64,000 nt of DNA from Clostridium acetobutylicum ATCC 824 (GTDB lineage: Bacteria > Bacillota > Clostridia > Clostridiales > Clostridiaceae), in the NCBI RefSeq assembly GCF_000008765.1, contig NC_003030.1, positions 2,638,001 to 2,702,000 of the forward strand, in the 5' to 3' direction. Positions 35,908 to 43,492 of this stretch are shown here, piece by piece. Each line of letters begins with the position of its first letter. The stretch's first letter is position 1. The notes beneath the pieces were generated by a model, which was given only the letters and a program-made list of their open reading frames with translations, was not told where the DNA came from and ran no database searches. Position numbers and translations under genes: made by a program.

Positions 35908-36009
35908 AACTTTCTCCCCCCATCAAAAATCTTCTAAAGCTTATTTCAAAAAATAAACCTAGCTTTCATCATTTGTTTTTCTATGTGAAATATGAAAATA
36001 AAATACTTC

Positions 36010-36876
36010 CTATTTCATCTTCATATCAATAAACTTTAGTAAGTCCACCTTTTCACTTTTAGGAAGCCATTCATTAAGTCTTGCCGCTGCTATTGGAAGT
36101 TCCCACTCCTCTATCTGTTCCTTATTAATTCCAGTTATCTTCATGTAGTGCTTTATATATCCTGAATAAAATCTATTCCTAACAAACTTTATAATCTTCT
36201 TTTCAGCACTTCTTTTAACTGGTGAAGCACCAAACTTAAGCATTACTGACGTTCTTGCTATATCTGCTATTCTACTTCCCTTACTTGCTGTCATCCAATC
36301 GATTATTACTTCTCCCTCTTCTGTTATAAGTACATTATCAGGATGAAAATCCCCATGGCATAACAAATCATCATCCTTAAGTTCATCAATATAATCATAT
36401 AGTCTTTTCTTTATATCCTCTTCTAATAATTCAGTTTTCGAGATATTTTCTTTAAGCGTAGTCTTATAGTCCGGCAGCTCAAAATCTACTGGTTTTTGAA
36501 TTGCCTCATGGAGCTCAGCTAAACGCTGTGCCTCTTTTTTTACCTTCCAGGGCTTAGACGATATAACTTCCATCATTGTAGTACCATTAACTTTTTCGTA
36601 TATAATTCCTTTTCTATCATCAACTTCTACAAGATCATATACCTTAGGAACCAATTTCATCTTTTTAGAAAGATTAAAGCTCACCTCATATTCATTTTCA
36701 ATGTTTTTTTCAGGGAGATCTTTCCTAAAAAGCTTTAATATTTTATCCTGTCCATATTCAAATACCTCAGATGTCTTTCCCTGTGCAATTAATTTTCCTT
36801 TATTCAATTTCAATCCTTCCTTCATATTACAATCTTTATTCCGTATATAATGCAATTTTGTCACAGTGTCCTTCAT
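36010..36876 (-). CDS. Aminoglycoside phosphotransferase/choline-kinase-fold protein
   Basis: Up to 288 residues. N-lobe: KLIAQGKTSEVFEYGQDKIL with Lys in ILKLF; hinge GIIYEKVNG; catalytic loop LLCHGDFHPDNVLI (Brenner motif HGDxxxxN); DFG-equivalent VIIDWMTASKG. It should phosphorylate a small molecule with ATP. Substrate not predictable. The start is unsure: ATG 36876 and ATG 36825 (MKEGLKLNKGK) both lack a good ribosome binding site; the shorter form begins right at the conserved region. Confidence 0.8.
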   Translation of the reverse strand: MKDTVTKLHYIRNKDCNMKEGLKLNKGKLIAQGKTSEVFEYGQDKILKLFRKDLPEKNIENEYEVSFNLSKKMKLVPKVYDLVEVDDRKGIIYEKVNGTTMMEVISSKPWKVKKEAQRLAELHEAIQKPVDFELPDYKTTLKENISKTELLEEDIKKRLYDYIDELKDDDLLCHGDFHPDNVLITEEGEVIIDWMTASKGSRIADIARTSVMLKFGASPVKRSAEKKIIKFVRNRFYSGYIKHYMKITGINKEQIEEWELPIAAARLNEWLPKSEKVDLLKFIDMKMK

Positions 36877-36998
36877 CGTTATTTAACGACGATGTGGTTA
36901 TAAACTTTTATTCAAGGTGACAAACCCAACTTCTAATACTTCATCCTCTTGTAATATAAACTGCTTAAAGAAGTTCCATAATTCAATCATTTTTTGTT

Positions 36999-37143
36999 TT
37001 ACCATTTTAAGATGTACTTCCTACTCTCATAAATGTTCATCTCTTTATTGCAAACATAGGATACGTCTTTAGTATATGCAAAGCCTAAGCTTTCAAGAAC
37101 CTTCCCTGACACAGCACTTTTCTTTTGTTCATTGCTAAATTTC
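36999..37143 (-). pseudogene. GNAT acetyltransferase C-terminal remnant
   Basis: In one frame without start: KKSAVSGKVLESLGFAYTKD, then YESRKYILKW and stop at 36999. This matches the last part of GNAT enzymes (NxxSxxVLEKLGFxYxxD...YxSRxYIL). The N-terminal two thirds are missing; the fragment begins right at the stop of the methyltransferase at 37144. Confidence 0.55.
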
Positions 37144-37770
37144 TTACTTATATATCTCTACTATCCATGTAAAATTAACTATATGTTCACTAATAATCTT
37201 AAAACCAAGTGACTTAACATAGTCTTTTAGCTCTTCTAAGTCAGTATAATATCTACCATCTATTACCTCCCATAAATCTTGCCTTTTCTTAGATAATAGC
37301 TTATTTCTACATTCCTCTTTTTCAGCTTTGTTTTTGAACATATAGTCTCCAATAATTATCCTTCCATCATCTTTTAAATACCCAATCATATTCTTAATAG
37401 CCTCTTTTTTCTCTTCACTATTCAGTCCATGAAAAGCGTAAGTAGTTACAACAACCCCTGCCCATTTTCCTATAAACGGCTTGTCCGAAAAACTTCCTAT
37501 TTTAAACTTTATATGTTTGTATTTTCTTTTAGCACCTTCAAGCATTTCTAAACTTTTATCAATTCCTAAAGCTTCTATTTCTTTACTTAATTCTCCACAT
37601 AAATTTCCTGTTCCACAGCCCATATCAACCACAGTTTTAGCCTTATACTTAATTATCCTTTTTCTAATTTCCGCCAAAGTTTCCTCGTACTTTTCAAACA
37701 GACCAAGTTCATCATTTTTTTTCTCTTTCACCATCCTATCAAATCTTGATGCCTTATCCACATTTATCAC
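37144..37770 (-). CDS. Class I SAM-dependent methyltransferase
   Basis: About 208 residues. Motif I TVVDMGCGTGNLCGELSKEI, motif II EALGIDKSLEMLE, then GVVVTTYAFHGLNSEEKK and MIGYLKDDGRIIIGDYMF. Family Methyltransf_25/11; substrate unknown. Possible starts are GTG 37770 and TTG 37773 with AAAGG upstream; I take GTG 37770. The sequence keeps a cognate pair with the methyltransferase at 37863-38636 but is not closely similar. Confidence 0.75.
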   Translation of the reverse strand: MINVDKASRFDRMVKEKKNDELGLFEKYEETLAEIRKRIIKYKAKTVVDMGCGTGNLCGELSKEIEALGIDKSLEMLEGAKRKYKHIKFKIGSFSDKPFIGKWAGVVVTTYAFHGLNSEEKKEAIKNMIGYLKDDGRIIIGDYMFKNKAEKEECRNKLLSKKRQDLWEVIDGRYYTDLEELKDYVKSLGFKIISEHIVNFTWIVEIYK

Positions 37771-37862
37771 CAATCCTTTGATTAAGTTTTCTATACTTTA
37801 AGAATTATGTTACAAAGACCAAGCCGACTATTTAGTTACTTAGTATACTCTTCATTAGTTTA

Positions 37863-38636
37863 CTATTCAAGAGCATAGTTTTTTAATGCCTTTTTCAAAA
37901 TTATGTGATTAAAAAATGATATATTCACATATTCATCTATATTTGATACCATCATTTCAATTTTAAACATCTTTTCCTGCCATATAGGATCTTCCTTAAT
38001 CTTATTATCCTGCTGGAGCGCCCAAAAAGTTCTAATTCCAAGCACCTTAATAATTTCAACTTCAAATCCTTTGCACCACTTTTTAATATCCTCTAGCTTA
38101 TAATATGAAACCTTCCCAAAACCTAAAACCTCTATTATTCCGCCATTTAAAAGCTTCTCCGCTTCATCAATATTATTTTCAAAAACAACCTTTTGCATTA
38201 TTCTTCCTGCATGATTATGCTTAACAAGAGATATTATTCCCCCTGGTTTAAGAATTCTTAAAAACTCTTTAAATATTTCCTCCCTCTCTTTTGCATACTC
38301 AAAGACATTGTGACAAAGTATAACATCAAAATAATTATCTTTCTGACTTTTTAACGCTTTAAGGTCTCCGACAATTTGAATATAATCATTTTCTTGTATT
38401 CTAGCCTCAACCAACTCACTGTTTGGCTCTATTGCAATTACCATATTATTACTTGCAAAATGATTTGCTGTAATACCAAAGCCGCTTCCAAAATCAAGAA
38501 CTTTAGAAGTTTTTATTTTATCTAACTGCTGCCATAAAACTCTGTAAAATAATATTCCCCAAGGTTTTTTTATATTATCTAAATAGTTTTTCAAATTATT
38601 GTTCACTATGTACTTACTCCCATCTATATTAAGCAA
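37863..38636 (-). CDS. Class I SAM-dependent methyltransferase
   Basis: About 250 residues. VLDFGSGFGITANHF is motif I; VIAIEPNSELVEARI motif II; YFDVILCHNVFEYAK motif IV; EFLRILKPGGIISLVKHN motif VI. It resembles the Methyltransf_11 group (CmoA/TehB-like size). Start uncertain: TTG 38636 or GTG 38606, the latter with GGGAG about ten bases upstream. A hairpin (GGATGGGG/CCCATTCC, 38638-38660) lies between it and rubrerythrin upstream. Confidence 0.8.
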   Translation of the reverse strand: MLNIDGSKYIVNNNLKNYLDNIKKPWGILFYRVLWQQLDKIKTSKVLDFGSGFGITANHFASNNMVIAIEPNSELVEARIQENDYIQIVGDLKALKSQKDNYFDVILCHNVFEYAKEREEIFKEFLRILKPGGIISLVKHNHAGRIMQKVVFENNIDEAEKLLNGGIIEVLGFGKVSYYKLEDIKKWCKGFEVEIIKVLGIRTFWALQQDNKIKEDPIWQEKMFKIEMMVSNIDEYVNISFFNHIILKKALKNYALE

Positions 38637-38665
38637 GGAATGGGTTAATCCCCATCCCTTATAAA

Positions 38666-39253
38666 TTAATAGTTTTCACTTAATATTTCAAAATATGCTT
38701 GAGGATGAAGACATGCTGGACAAACTTTTGGAGCAGTCTTCCCCTCAAATATATATCCACATTTTATACATTTCCAAAACTTAACTTCGTCTTTTTCAAA
38801 TACCTTATTCTCTTCAATATTTTTTAGAAGAGCGTTGTATCTTTTCTCATGCTCTTTTTCTACTGCTGCTATAAGTCTAAAGGCAGCCGCTACTCCCTTA
38901 AAACCTTCGTCCTCTGCTGTCTTTGCAAAACTAGGATATAAATCTGTCCATTCTTCATTTTCTCCTTTAGCAGCTGCAATTAGGTTCTTTTTTGTATCAC
39001 CTAATGTAGTTGGATAGGAAGCTCCATTTATTTCTACAGCTTCATCATCTAGTCCTTCACTTAGAAACTTAAAAAAACGCTTTGCATGCATTCTTTCGTT
39101 CTCTGCCGTCTCTAAAAATATGTTGGATATTTGAACATACCCTTCCTTCTTAGCTGTATTTGAATAAAAAGTATATCTGTTTCTAGCCTGTGACTCTCCT
39201 GCAAATGCTTTCATTAAATTTTCTGCTGTCTTTGTACCTTTAAGTGATTTCAT
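38666..39253 (-). CDS. rbr: Rubrerythrin
   Basis: 195 residues. Four-helix di-iron domain with [11 protein letters not shown] (Glu20), [14 protein letters not shown] (Glu51/53, His56) and [14 protein letters not shown]-terminal rubredoxin domain [19 protein letters not shown] then CPAC-type ends. This is the classical order (di-iron then rubredoxin), unlike the reverse rubrerythrins also known in this genus. It reduces H2O2 and so protects an anaerobe from oxygen. Start ATG at 39253 with AGGAGG. A promoter could lie in the end of the preceding gene (TTGGAA, 18 nt, TAAAAT). Confidence 0.95.
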   Translation of the reverse strand: MKSLKGTKTAENLMKAFAGESQARNRYTFYSNTAKKEGYVQISNIFLETAENERMHAKRFFKFLSEGLDDEAVEINGASYPTTLGDTKKNLIAAAKGENEEWTDLYPSFAKTAEDEGFKGVAAAFRLIAAVEKEHEKRYNALLKNIEENKVFEKDEVKFWKCIKCGYIFEGKTAPKVCPACLHPQAYFEILSENY

Positions 39254-39286
39254 ATAATACCTCCTAAAATGTGTTACTATATAATT

Positions 39287-39766
39287 TTACACCATTTTTA
39301 CATTTTTTTCCAATAGTTTTTTTAATTCTTTAACTTTATTAATAGCAGCTTCTTCTAGAATATCCTCCTTTTCAAAATTCAAACCATATTTCAATTCCGC
39401 TTCTCTTGATAAATCTATAACATACGAACGAGTTGGTGTTTCACTTATCTCTATTGACAGTAAGATCCATCCCTTTTCTGCAAGAAGAGCTTTCATATTA
39501 TCTTTAAAAAACTTACACATATTCTCCAAGGTAGGATTCAGAGTTATAAAAGGTTCAATTCTATTTATATATGAATCCTGATATTTTTTCATATATTTTT
39601 CTACATACCTCTCAACATCATTAAAGATAACGAAACCAGTATGAAACTTTATAGTGTAGATTGTAATTTCCCAGGTATGAGGATGCTCCTCTCCTAGCAC
39701 TCCGTTTATGAATATTGAATGCGAAGCATTAAGGTAAAATTTAAATTTATATTCGTCATACTGCAA
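39287..39766 (-). CDS. Free-standing PTPS-like (QueD-fold) protein, XrtG locus 1
   Basis: 159 residues. The fold is that of 6-pyruvoyltetrahydropterin synthase: LNASHSIFING, EEHPHTWEITI, LNPTLENMCKFF and IEISETPTRSYVI. Zn ligands His16, His28, His30 and the pterin-binding Glu109 are kept, but the catalytic Cys (before HxH, here Leu) and the Asp-His pair (LDHxxLN, here DSYIN) are absent. So it probably binds a pterin-like ligand without catalysis. The start is TTG at 39766 behind GGGGGG, matching the ATG of its paralogue at 53027. Last gene of XrtG locus 1, 1 nt after the Cache-GGDEF gene. Confidence 0.85.
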   Translation of the reverse strand: MQYDEYKFKFYLNASHSIFINGVLGEEHPHTWEITIYTIKFHTGFVIFNDVERYVEKYMKKYQDSYINRIEPFITLNPTLENMCKFFKDNMKALLAEKGWILLSIEISETPTRSYVIDLSREAELKYGLNFEKEDILEEAAINKVKELKKLLEKNVKMV

Positions 39767-39767
39767 A

Positions 39768-40895
39768 TTAAATTCCCCCCCATAGCTTTATTTTTTCTGC
39801 TGCAGATCTAACGTTCATGATAATTTTCCCCTCTTCTCTTTCCTTAACAGAAATTCCATATATGAATGTGTAGTTTGTTTTATGCTTAACGTTATCCATA
39901 AACTTAAATGCCTCTTCCCTATTTGTATTAAGCTTTATAATTGCGAATTTGTTGTAATCAATTCTAGAAACAATATCATTGCCATAAAAAACTTTTCCAG
40001 CTTCAGAAATTACCTCCTCTGAGGTTGGAAAAGCTTCAACTACAATAACAGCTATTGGCATAAATATACCCATATTTATTTTATCTAAAATTTTATAAAA
40101 AAACTCCATGTTGTAAACACCTGTTAAAGAATCTCTTATACTTGCTTTTTTTAAAGATTCCTCAGTTCCTGATAGCTTTTCTATAAAACTTTCAATATGA
40201 AGATTTTTATATCTTATGGTTTTTTCTAAATCTAAAATATTTTTGGTTGCAAAATATATATGAAGAAGAAAGGCACAAGAGATTATAATTAAAATTAAAG
40301 TAATCAAGCTAGAAAATATAATAAGTCTTTCTCTATGCTCATCAATACAGGTTGCACGAATAAGATAATCTTTTGAAACAGCTGTACCTAAGGTATATAA
40401 CTTTTCACCTGATTTAAAGGGGTACCAAGCATCAATTTCCTTACCACCCGAGCCTTTTCTTATCACCTCATCATAGCCACTTCCACCACTTAAAATACTT
40501 CTTTTCATATAAGAAAGATTTTCTCCTCCATTATACTCTAAACTAAAAAAGAACTGCTTTAAGCTTTTATTTTTATATCTCGATGTATTAGTATCATTTC
40601 TTTCAAAAACAACTCCATCTTTGCTATATAGAAATACATAGTTGTTCTTAGAATTTGTCTCCTTTTTAAGAATATCATCTACAACCTTTTTCTCATCTGA
40701 AGCCTTTAAAGCATACTGTACTCTATCTCCAATTTCGTTGGTTTTTAAATACTGCTGTTCCATAAAAAACTTTATTATATTACTTTTATTTATATTTATT
40801 TCTTTTATAATCGAATACCAAAAGATACAGATTAAAAATACACTTACTACAAATATTAAAAATACCTTCAGTATGAATTTCTTTTTATCTTCCAT
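39768..40895 (-). CDS. Cache membrane protein with degenerate GGDEF domain, locus 1
   Basis: About 375 residues. A helix at ~10-32, an outside Cache domain (KDGVVFERNDTNTSRYKNKS; GSGYDEVIRKG; AWYPFKSGEKLYTLGTAVS), a second helix at ~193-217, then a short coiled region and a GGDEF-fold domain starting RDSLTGVYNMEFFYKIL. The GGDEF loop is DIVSRIDYNKFAII, so the catalytic residues are lost and the end is truncated. It cannot make c-di-GMP and is likely a signal-transducing platform. ATG 40895 overlaps the stop of the preceding GT2 (TGATG). Paralogue at 53448-54677. Confidence 0.8.
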   Translation of the reverse strand: MEDKKKFILKVFLIFVVSVFLICIFWYSIIKEININKSNIIKFFMEQQYLKTNEIGDRVQYALKASDEKKVVDDILKKETNSKNNYVFLYSKDGVVFERNDTNTSRYKNKSLKQFFFSLEYNGGENLSYMKRSILSGGSGYDEVIRKGSGGKEIDAWYPFKSGEKLYTLGTAVSKDYLIRATCIDEHRERLIIFSSLITLILIIISCAFLLHIYFATKNILDLEKTIRYKNLHIESFIEKLSGTEESLKKASIRDSLTGVYNMEFFYKILDKINMGIFMPIAVIVVEAFPTSEEVISEAGKVFYGNDIVSRIDYNKFAIIKLNTNREEAFKFMDNVKHKTNYTFIYGISVKEREEGKIIMNVRSAAEKIKLWGGI

Positions 40896-42271
40896 CAATC
40901 ATTCACCAAACGCCTTATTTTATTTATTCCTTTACCTATCATTCTAAAATCTGATTGTATAACCTTTAAAAACGCAGTCCATTCATCATTAAGAGTAAGT
41001 GTTTTCCACTTACTCTTAATTTTTATGCTGTTAATTATTCCTGCAAAACGTATCCAAAACACCACAAAATTATAAATAGGCATTAAAAATATATAGCCCC
41101 ATCTAGCTTTATAATATTCTCTTATACTTTTATATTCCTTAAGATATATCCTCACATTTAAATAAAACAAAAATGTAGACAGTACGTAGAGCATATATAT
41201 TATTACAAGAGATCCTACAACAAGCTTCACTGGGTAGTTCATAAAAAATAAAAATATTATAGCAAAATACCATATCATTCTAGGGAAAGCAAAGGTATGA
41301 TCATACATAACAACCCTTATCATAAAATTATGAAAAAAACCTAAAGGAGAATTCATTTTATTTTTAAAAAACATATGAGAAACCTCAATTTCTCCCCTCT
41401 GCCACCTCTGCCTTTGCGTATAAAGCTTATTTAAATTCTCTATTGGATCTACAAAAAATATAGAATTTTCACAAAGATACACCTTCTTTTTTAAAAGCCT
41501 TCTCACCTGAAAGGTTATATGCGTATCCTCACAAACAGTTTTGCTGTTATAGAGCTGTGTTTTTAAAATAGTAGACTTTCTAAAGGCTGAAAACGCACCA
41601 GAAAGAGTGTATATACTATTTATCTCTGATTCGAAGTTTCTTCCCGCTAAAAATGCCTGAGCATACTCAAAGAATTCGCATCTCCTTATTAACTTTAAAA
41701 ACCTTTTATGAGTTTTTTCTATTCCTTCTATATCACTTAAAATTGCTCCAGTCATACAGTGAATATTCGGATTTTTCTCAAAGCGAACTATCATGTTTTT
41801 TATTGCATCATAATGAAGTTTTCCATCACTATCTATATGAATTATATATTTACCTGCACTATTAAAAAGTGCCATATTAAGAGCTTTTGACTTTCCCTGC
41901 TTTGAATTCATATACCTCATAGAAAGTCCACAAAACTCTTTTTGACATTGAGAAAAAACCTGAAAGCTGTCATCACTGCTCATGTTATTTACAAGGATTA
42001 AGTCTATAAGTCTTGTGGGGTAACTGCAATTATATATAGATTCTATACATCCCTTTAAGGTAGCTTCAGAATTGTATATAGGTATTATCAAAGTTATTTC
42101 TGGAAGCGTTCCAATGAAGCCTTCTCTATTAGAGTTAAAACTCTTTTTAACCAATATAAAAAAGCCTCCGAAAGCGGGGATTATCTCCATAATTAGTGGT
42201 ATTATAATCCATGCCATCCAAAATATCAATTCCCTTAAGGTCTTACTTAGTAGTATACTCATATGAAACAT
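40895..42271 (-). CDS. Exosortase-G-associated GT2 glycosyltransferase, locus 1
   Basis: 458 residues. N-terminal membrane segments (~15-40); GT-A domain with ITLIIPIYNSEATLKGCIES, DSDGKLHYDAIK (DxD equivalent), and QRQRWQRGE, the QxxRW motif of processive synthases such as cellulose or hyaluronan synthase; four to five helices at the C-terminus. It probably builds a polysaccharide on the inside and threads it outward. Start ATG at 42271 (AGGTAGGTA upstream); its first 29 nt overlap the end of xrtG. About 70 percent like the gene at 55452 by eye. Confidence 0.88.
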   Translation of the reverse strand: MFHMSILLSKTLRELIFWMAWIIIPLIMEIIPAFGGFFILVKKSFNSNREGFIGTLPEITLIIPIYNSEATLKGCIESIYNCSYPTRLIDLILVNNMSSDDSFQVFSQCQKEFCGLSMRYMNSKQGKSKALNMALFNSAGKYIIHIDSDGKLHYDAIKNMIVRFEKNPNIHCMTGAILSDIEGIEKTHKRFLKLIRRCEFFEYAQAFLAGRNFESEINSIYTLSGAFSAFRKSTILKTQLYNSKTVCEDTHITFQVRRLLKKKVYLCENSIFFVDPIENLNKLYTQRQRWQRGEIEVSHMFFKNKMNSPLGFFHNFMIRVVMYDHTFAFPRMIWYFAIIFLFFMNYPVKLVVGSLVIIYMLYVLSTFLFYLNVRIYLKEYKSIREYYKARWGYIFLMPIYNFVVFWIRFAGIINSIKIKSKWKTLTLNDEWTAFLKVIQSDFRMIGKGINKIRRLVND

Positions 42272-42839
42272 TACCTACCTTTTGCCTTTTTATATGAGAT
42301 TTTGTAAACACATGAAAATATAGAATTATAGAAAGAATATAAAAAATAAGTCTTCCAAATATAGTGTGTGCGAAATAAAAAGTGCTATCTCCATAATAGT
42401 GTACTATGCTGCATATAATAACAATTCTAAGTATATTTGCAGCAAAAATCCAAAGTGCGCCTATAACTGTGTACATTATTTTTTCAAGTGTATTATACAG
42501 TGGAAAAAACCATAAAAGTGCCATGTAGGCAAAAATCTCTATAACTCCAGAACATTCATAGTCTATATACATAGATATATTGCAGTTATTAGTATTTATA
42601 AATATAAGTCCATAGTCAGAGAAGGATTTAAAATACCCTACAGCATCTCCAATAAGCCCAGAAACCACCGTTACCCAAAGCGTCAAAAGCATAACTGCAA
42701 ATTTTTGAAAAAATATAATCATGAAAAAAAATAGCCCAACAGCTCCTATTAAAAACTTAAAAAAATGCAGCTTTGCTCTTACTAAAACCGTTAATAAATA
42801 TATCCAAAATATAAATAAAGAGACTACAAGCACCCTCAT
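42243..42839 (-). CDS. xrtG: Exosortase family protein XrtG, locus 1
   Basis: 198 residues, six to seven membrane helices. The exosortase triad is Cys96 (DYECSGVIE), Arg138 (ANILRIVII) and His158 (AHTIFGR), at the same positions as in the second copy. Exosortases are membrane proteases/transpeptidases that recognise a C-terminal sorting signal. XrtG is the Firmicutes type. Its substrate is probably the sorting-signal protein encoded just upstream; the ATGA overlap (42836-42839) couples the two. Confidence 0.9.
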   Translation of the reverse strand: MRVLVVSLFIFWIYLLTVLVRAKLHFFKFLIGAVGLFFFMIIFFQKFAVMLLTLWVTVVSGLIGDAVGYFKSFSDYGLIFINTNNCNISMYIDYECSGVIEIFAYMALLWFFPLYNTLEKIMYTVIGALWIFAANILRIVIICSIVHYYGDSTFYFAHTIFGRLIFYILSIILYFHVFTKSHIKRQKVGNVSYEYTTK

Positions 42840-43492
42840 ATAGCCGCCCTTAGATTGTTTCTTCTTTTAATCATAAATACACCTGATATAGCTATTATGC
42901 TGCAAATTAAAACGCTAAAATACGGTCCTGTACTTCCAACCTGAAAAGCAGCATATCTATCTCCCAAATCTGGTATTCTGAGCTTCACATTTTCAATTCC
43001 TACCGCACCTTGGGTTCTAAATTCTGATAAAGGTATTTTAAATTCAGCTTGATCACTGGTCTTTCCATCACTATTATTTCCACGCACAATATACCCATCT
43101 GTAGAAACTGCCGTGTAACCTCCATCCATATCAAAGATTGTAACTCTTCCAGTTTGTGGCCTGTCGGGAGCAATCTGCAAATGTTTCTGAACTGTATTAC
43201 TATCATTAAAGGAACATTCTATAACATAATAACTTAAGCCCTGACCACCTCGCGTTCCCATTTTTATATACAAATATAGATAATTGTTATCAGTATATTC
43301 CCTAAGCTGATGTACCTGTTCTGGTGTAACACTTGGATACCTTAAATAAGTTATTGGCTTATCCTCCCAATCATCAAAATATCCATCTAAAGTTATTCCA
43401 TTAGATGCAGCATTAACACTTAAGGGCAGTAAAATCAAGGCAGCTATAAACAAACTAAAAAACCTTTTAAGTATTCTTTTCAATACATTCAC
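42836..43492 (-). CDS. Firmicu-CTERM sorting-signal protein, locus 1
   Basis: About 218 residues. Signal peptide (RFFSLFIAALILLPLSVNAA); then LDGYFDDWEDKPITYLRYPS (a D-W-x-D-K-P motif), a beta-rich body with VTIFDMDGGYTAV and AEFKIPLSEF; and at the end GSTGPYFSVLICSIIAISGV with a helix and KRRNN, i.e. a tripartite sorting signal like LPXTG or PEP-CTERM but with GSTGPY. The body has the look of a carbohydrate-binding (CBM9-like) beta-sandwich. Start GTG 43492 chosen by analogy with the second copy; a TTG at 43483 is the other choice. It overlaps the end of the long membrane protein. Confidence 0.85.
   Translation of the reverse strand: MNVLKRILKRFFSLFIAALILLPLSVNAASNGITLDGYFDDWEDKPITYLRYPSVTPEQVHQLREYTDNNYLYLYIKMGTRGGQGLSYYVIECSFNDSNTVQKHLQIAPDRPQTGRVTIFDMDGGYTAVSTDGYIVRGNNSDGKTSDQAEFKIPLSEFRTQGAVGIENVKLRIPDLGDRYAAFQVGSTGPYFSVLICSIIAISGVFMIKRRNNLRAAI

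Noticed and set aside
38637-38660. Terminator between rubrerythrin and the methyltransferase
   Set aside because: The hairpin exists but has no T-run and lies at the possible start of the next gene; function unclear, so not listed as a terminator.
39287-39766. QueD or 6-pyruvoyltetrahydropterin synthase in queuosine or pterin synthesis
   Set aside because: Catalytic Cys and Asp-His are absent, no queC/queE/folE neighbours, and all four copies belong to XrtG loci.
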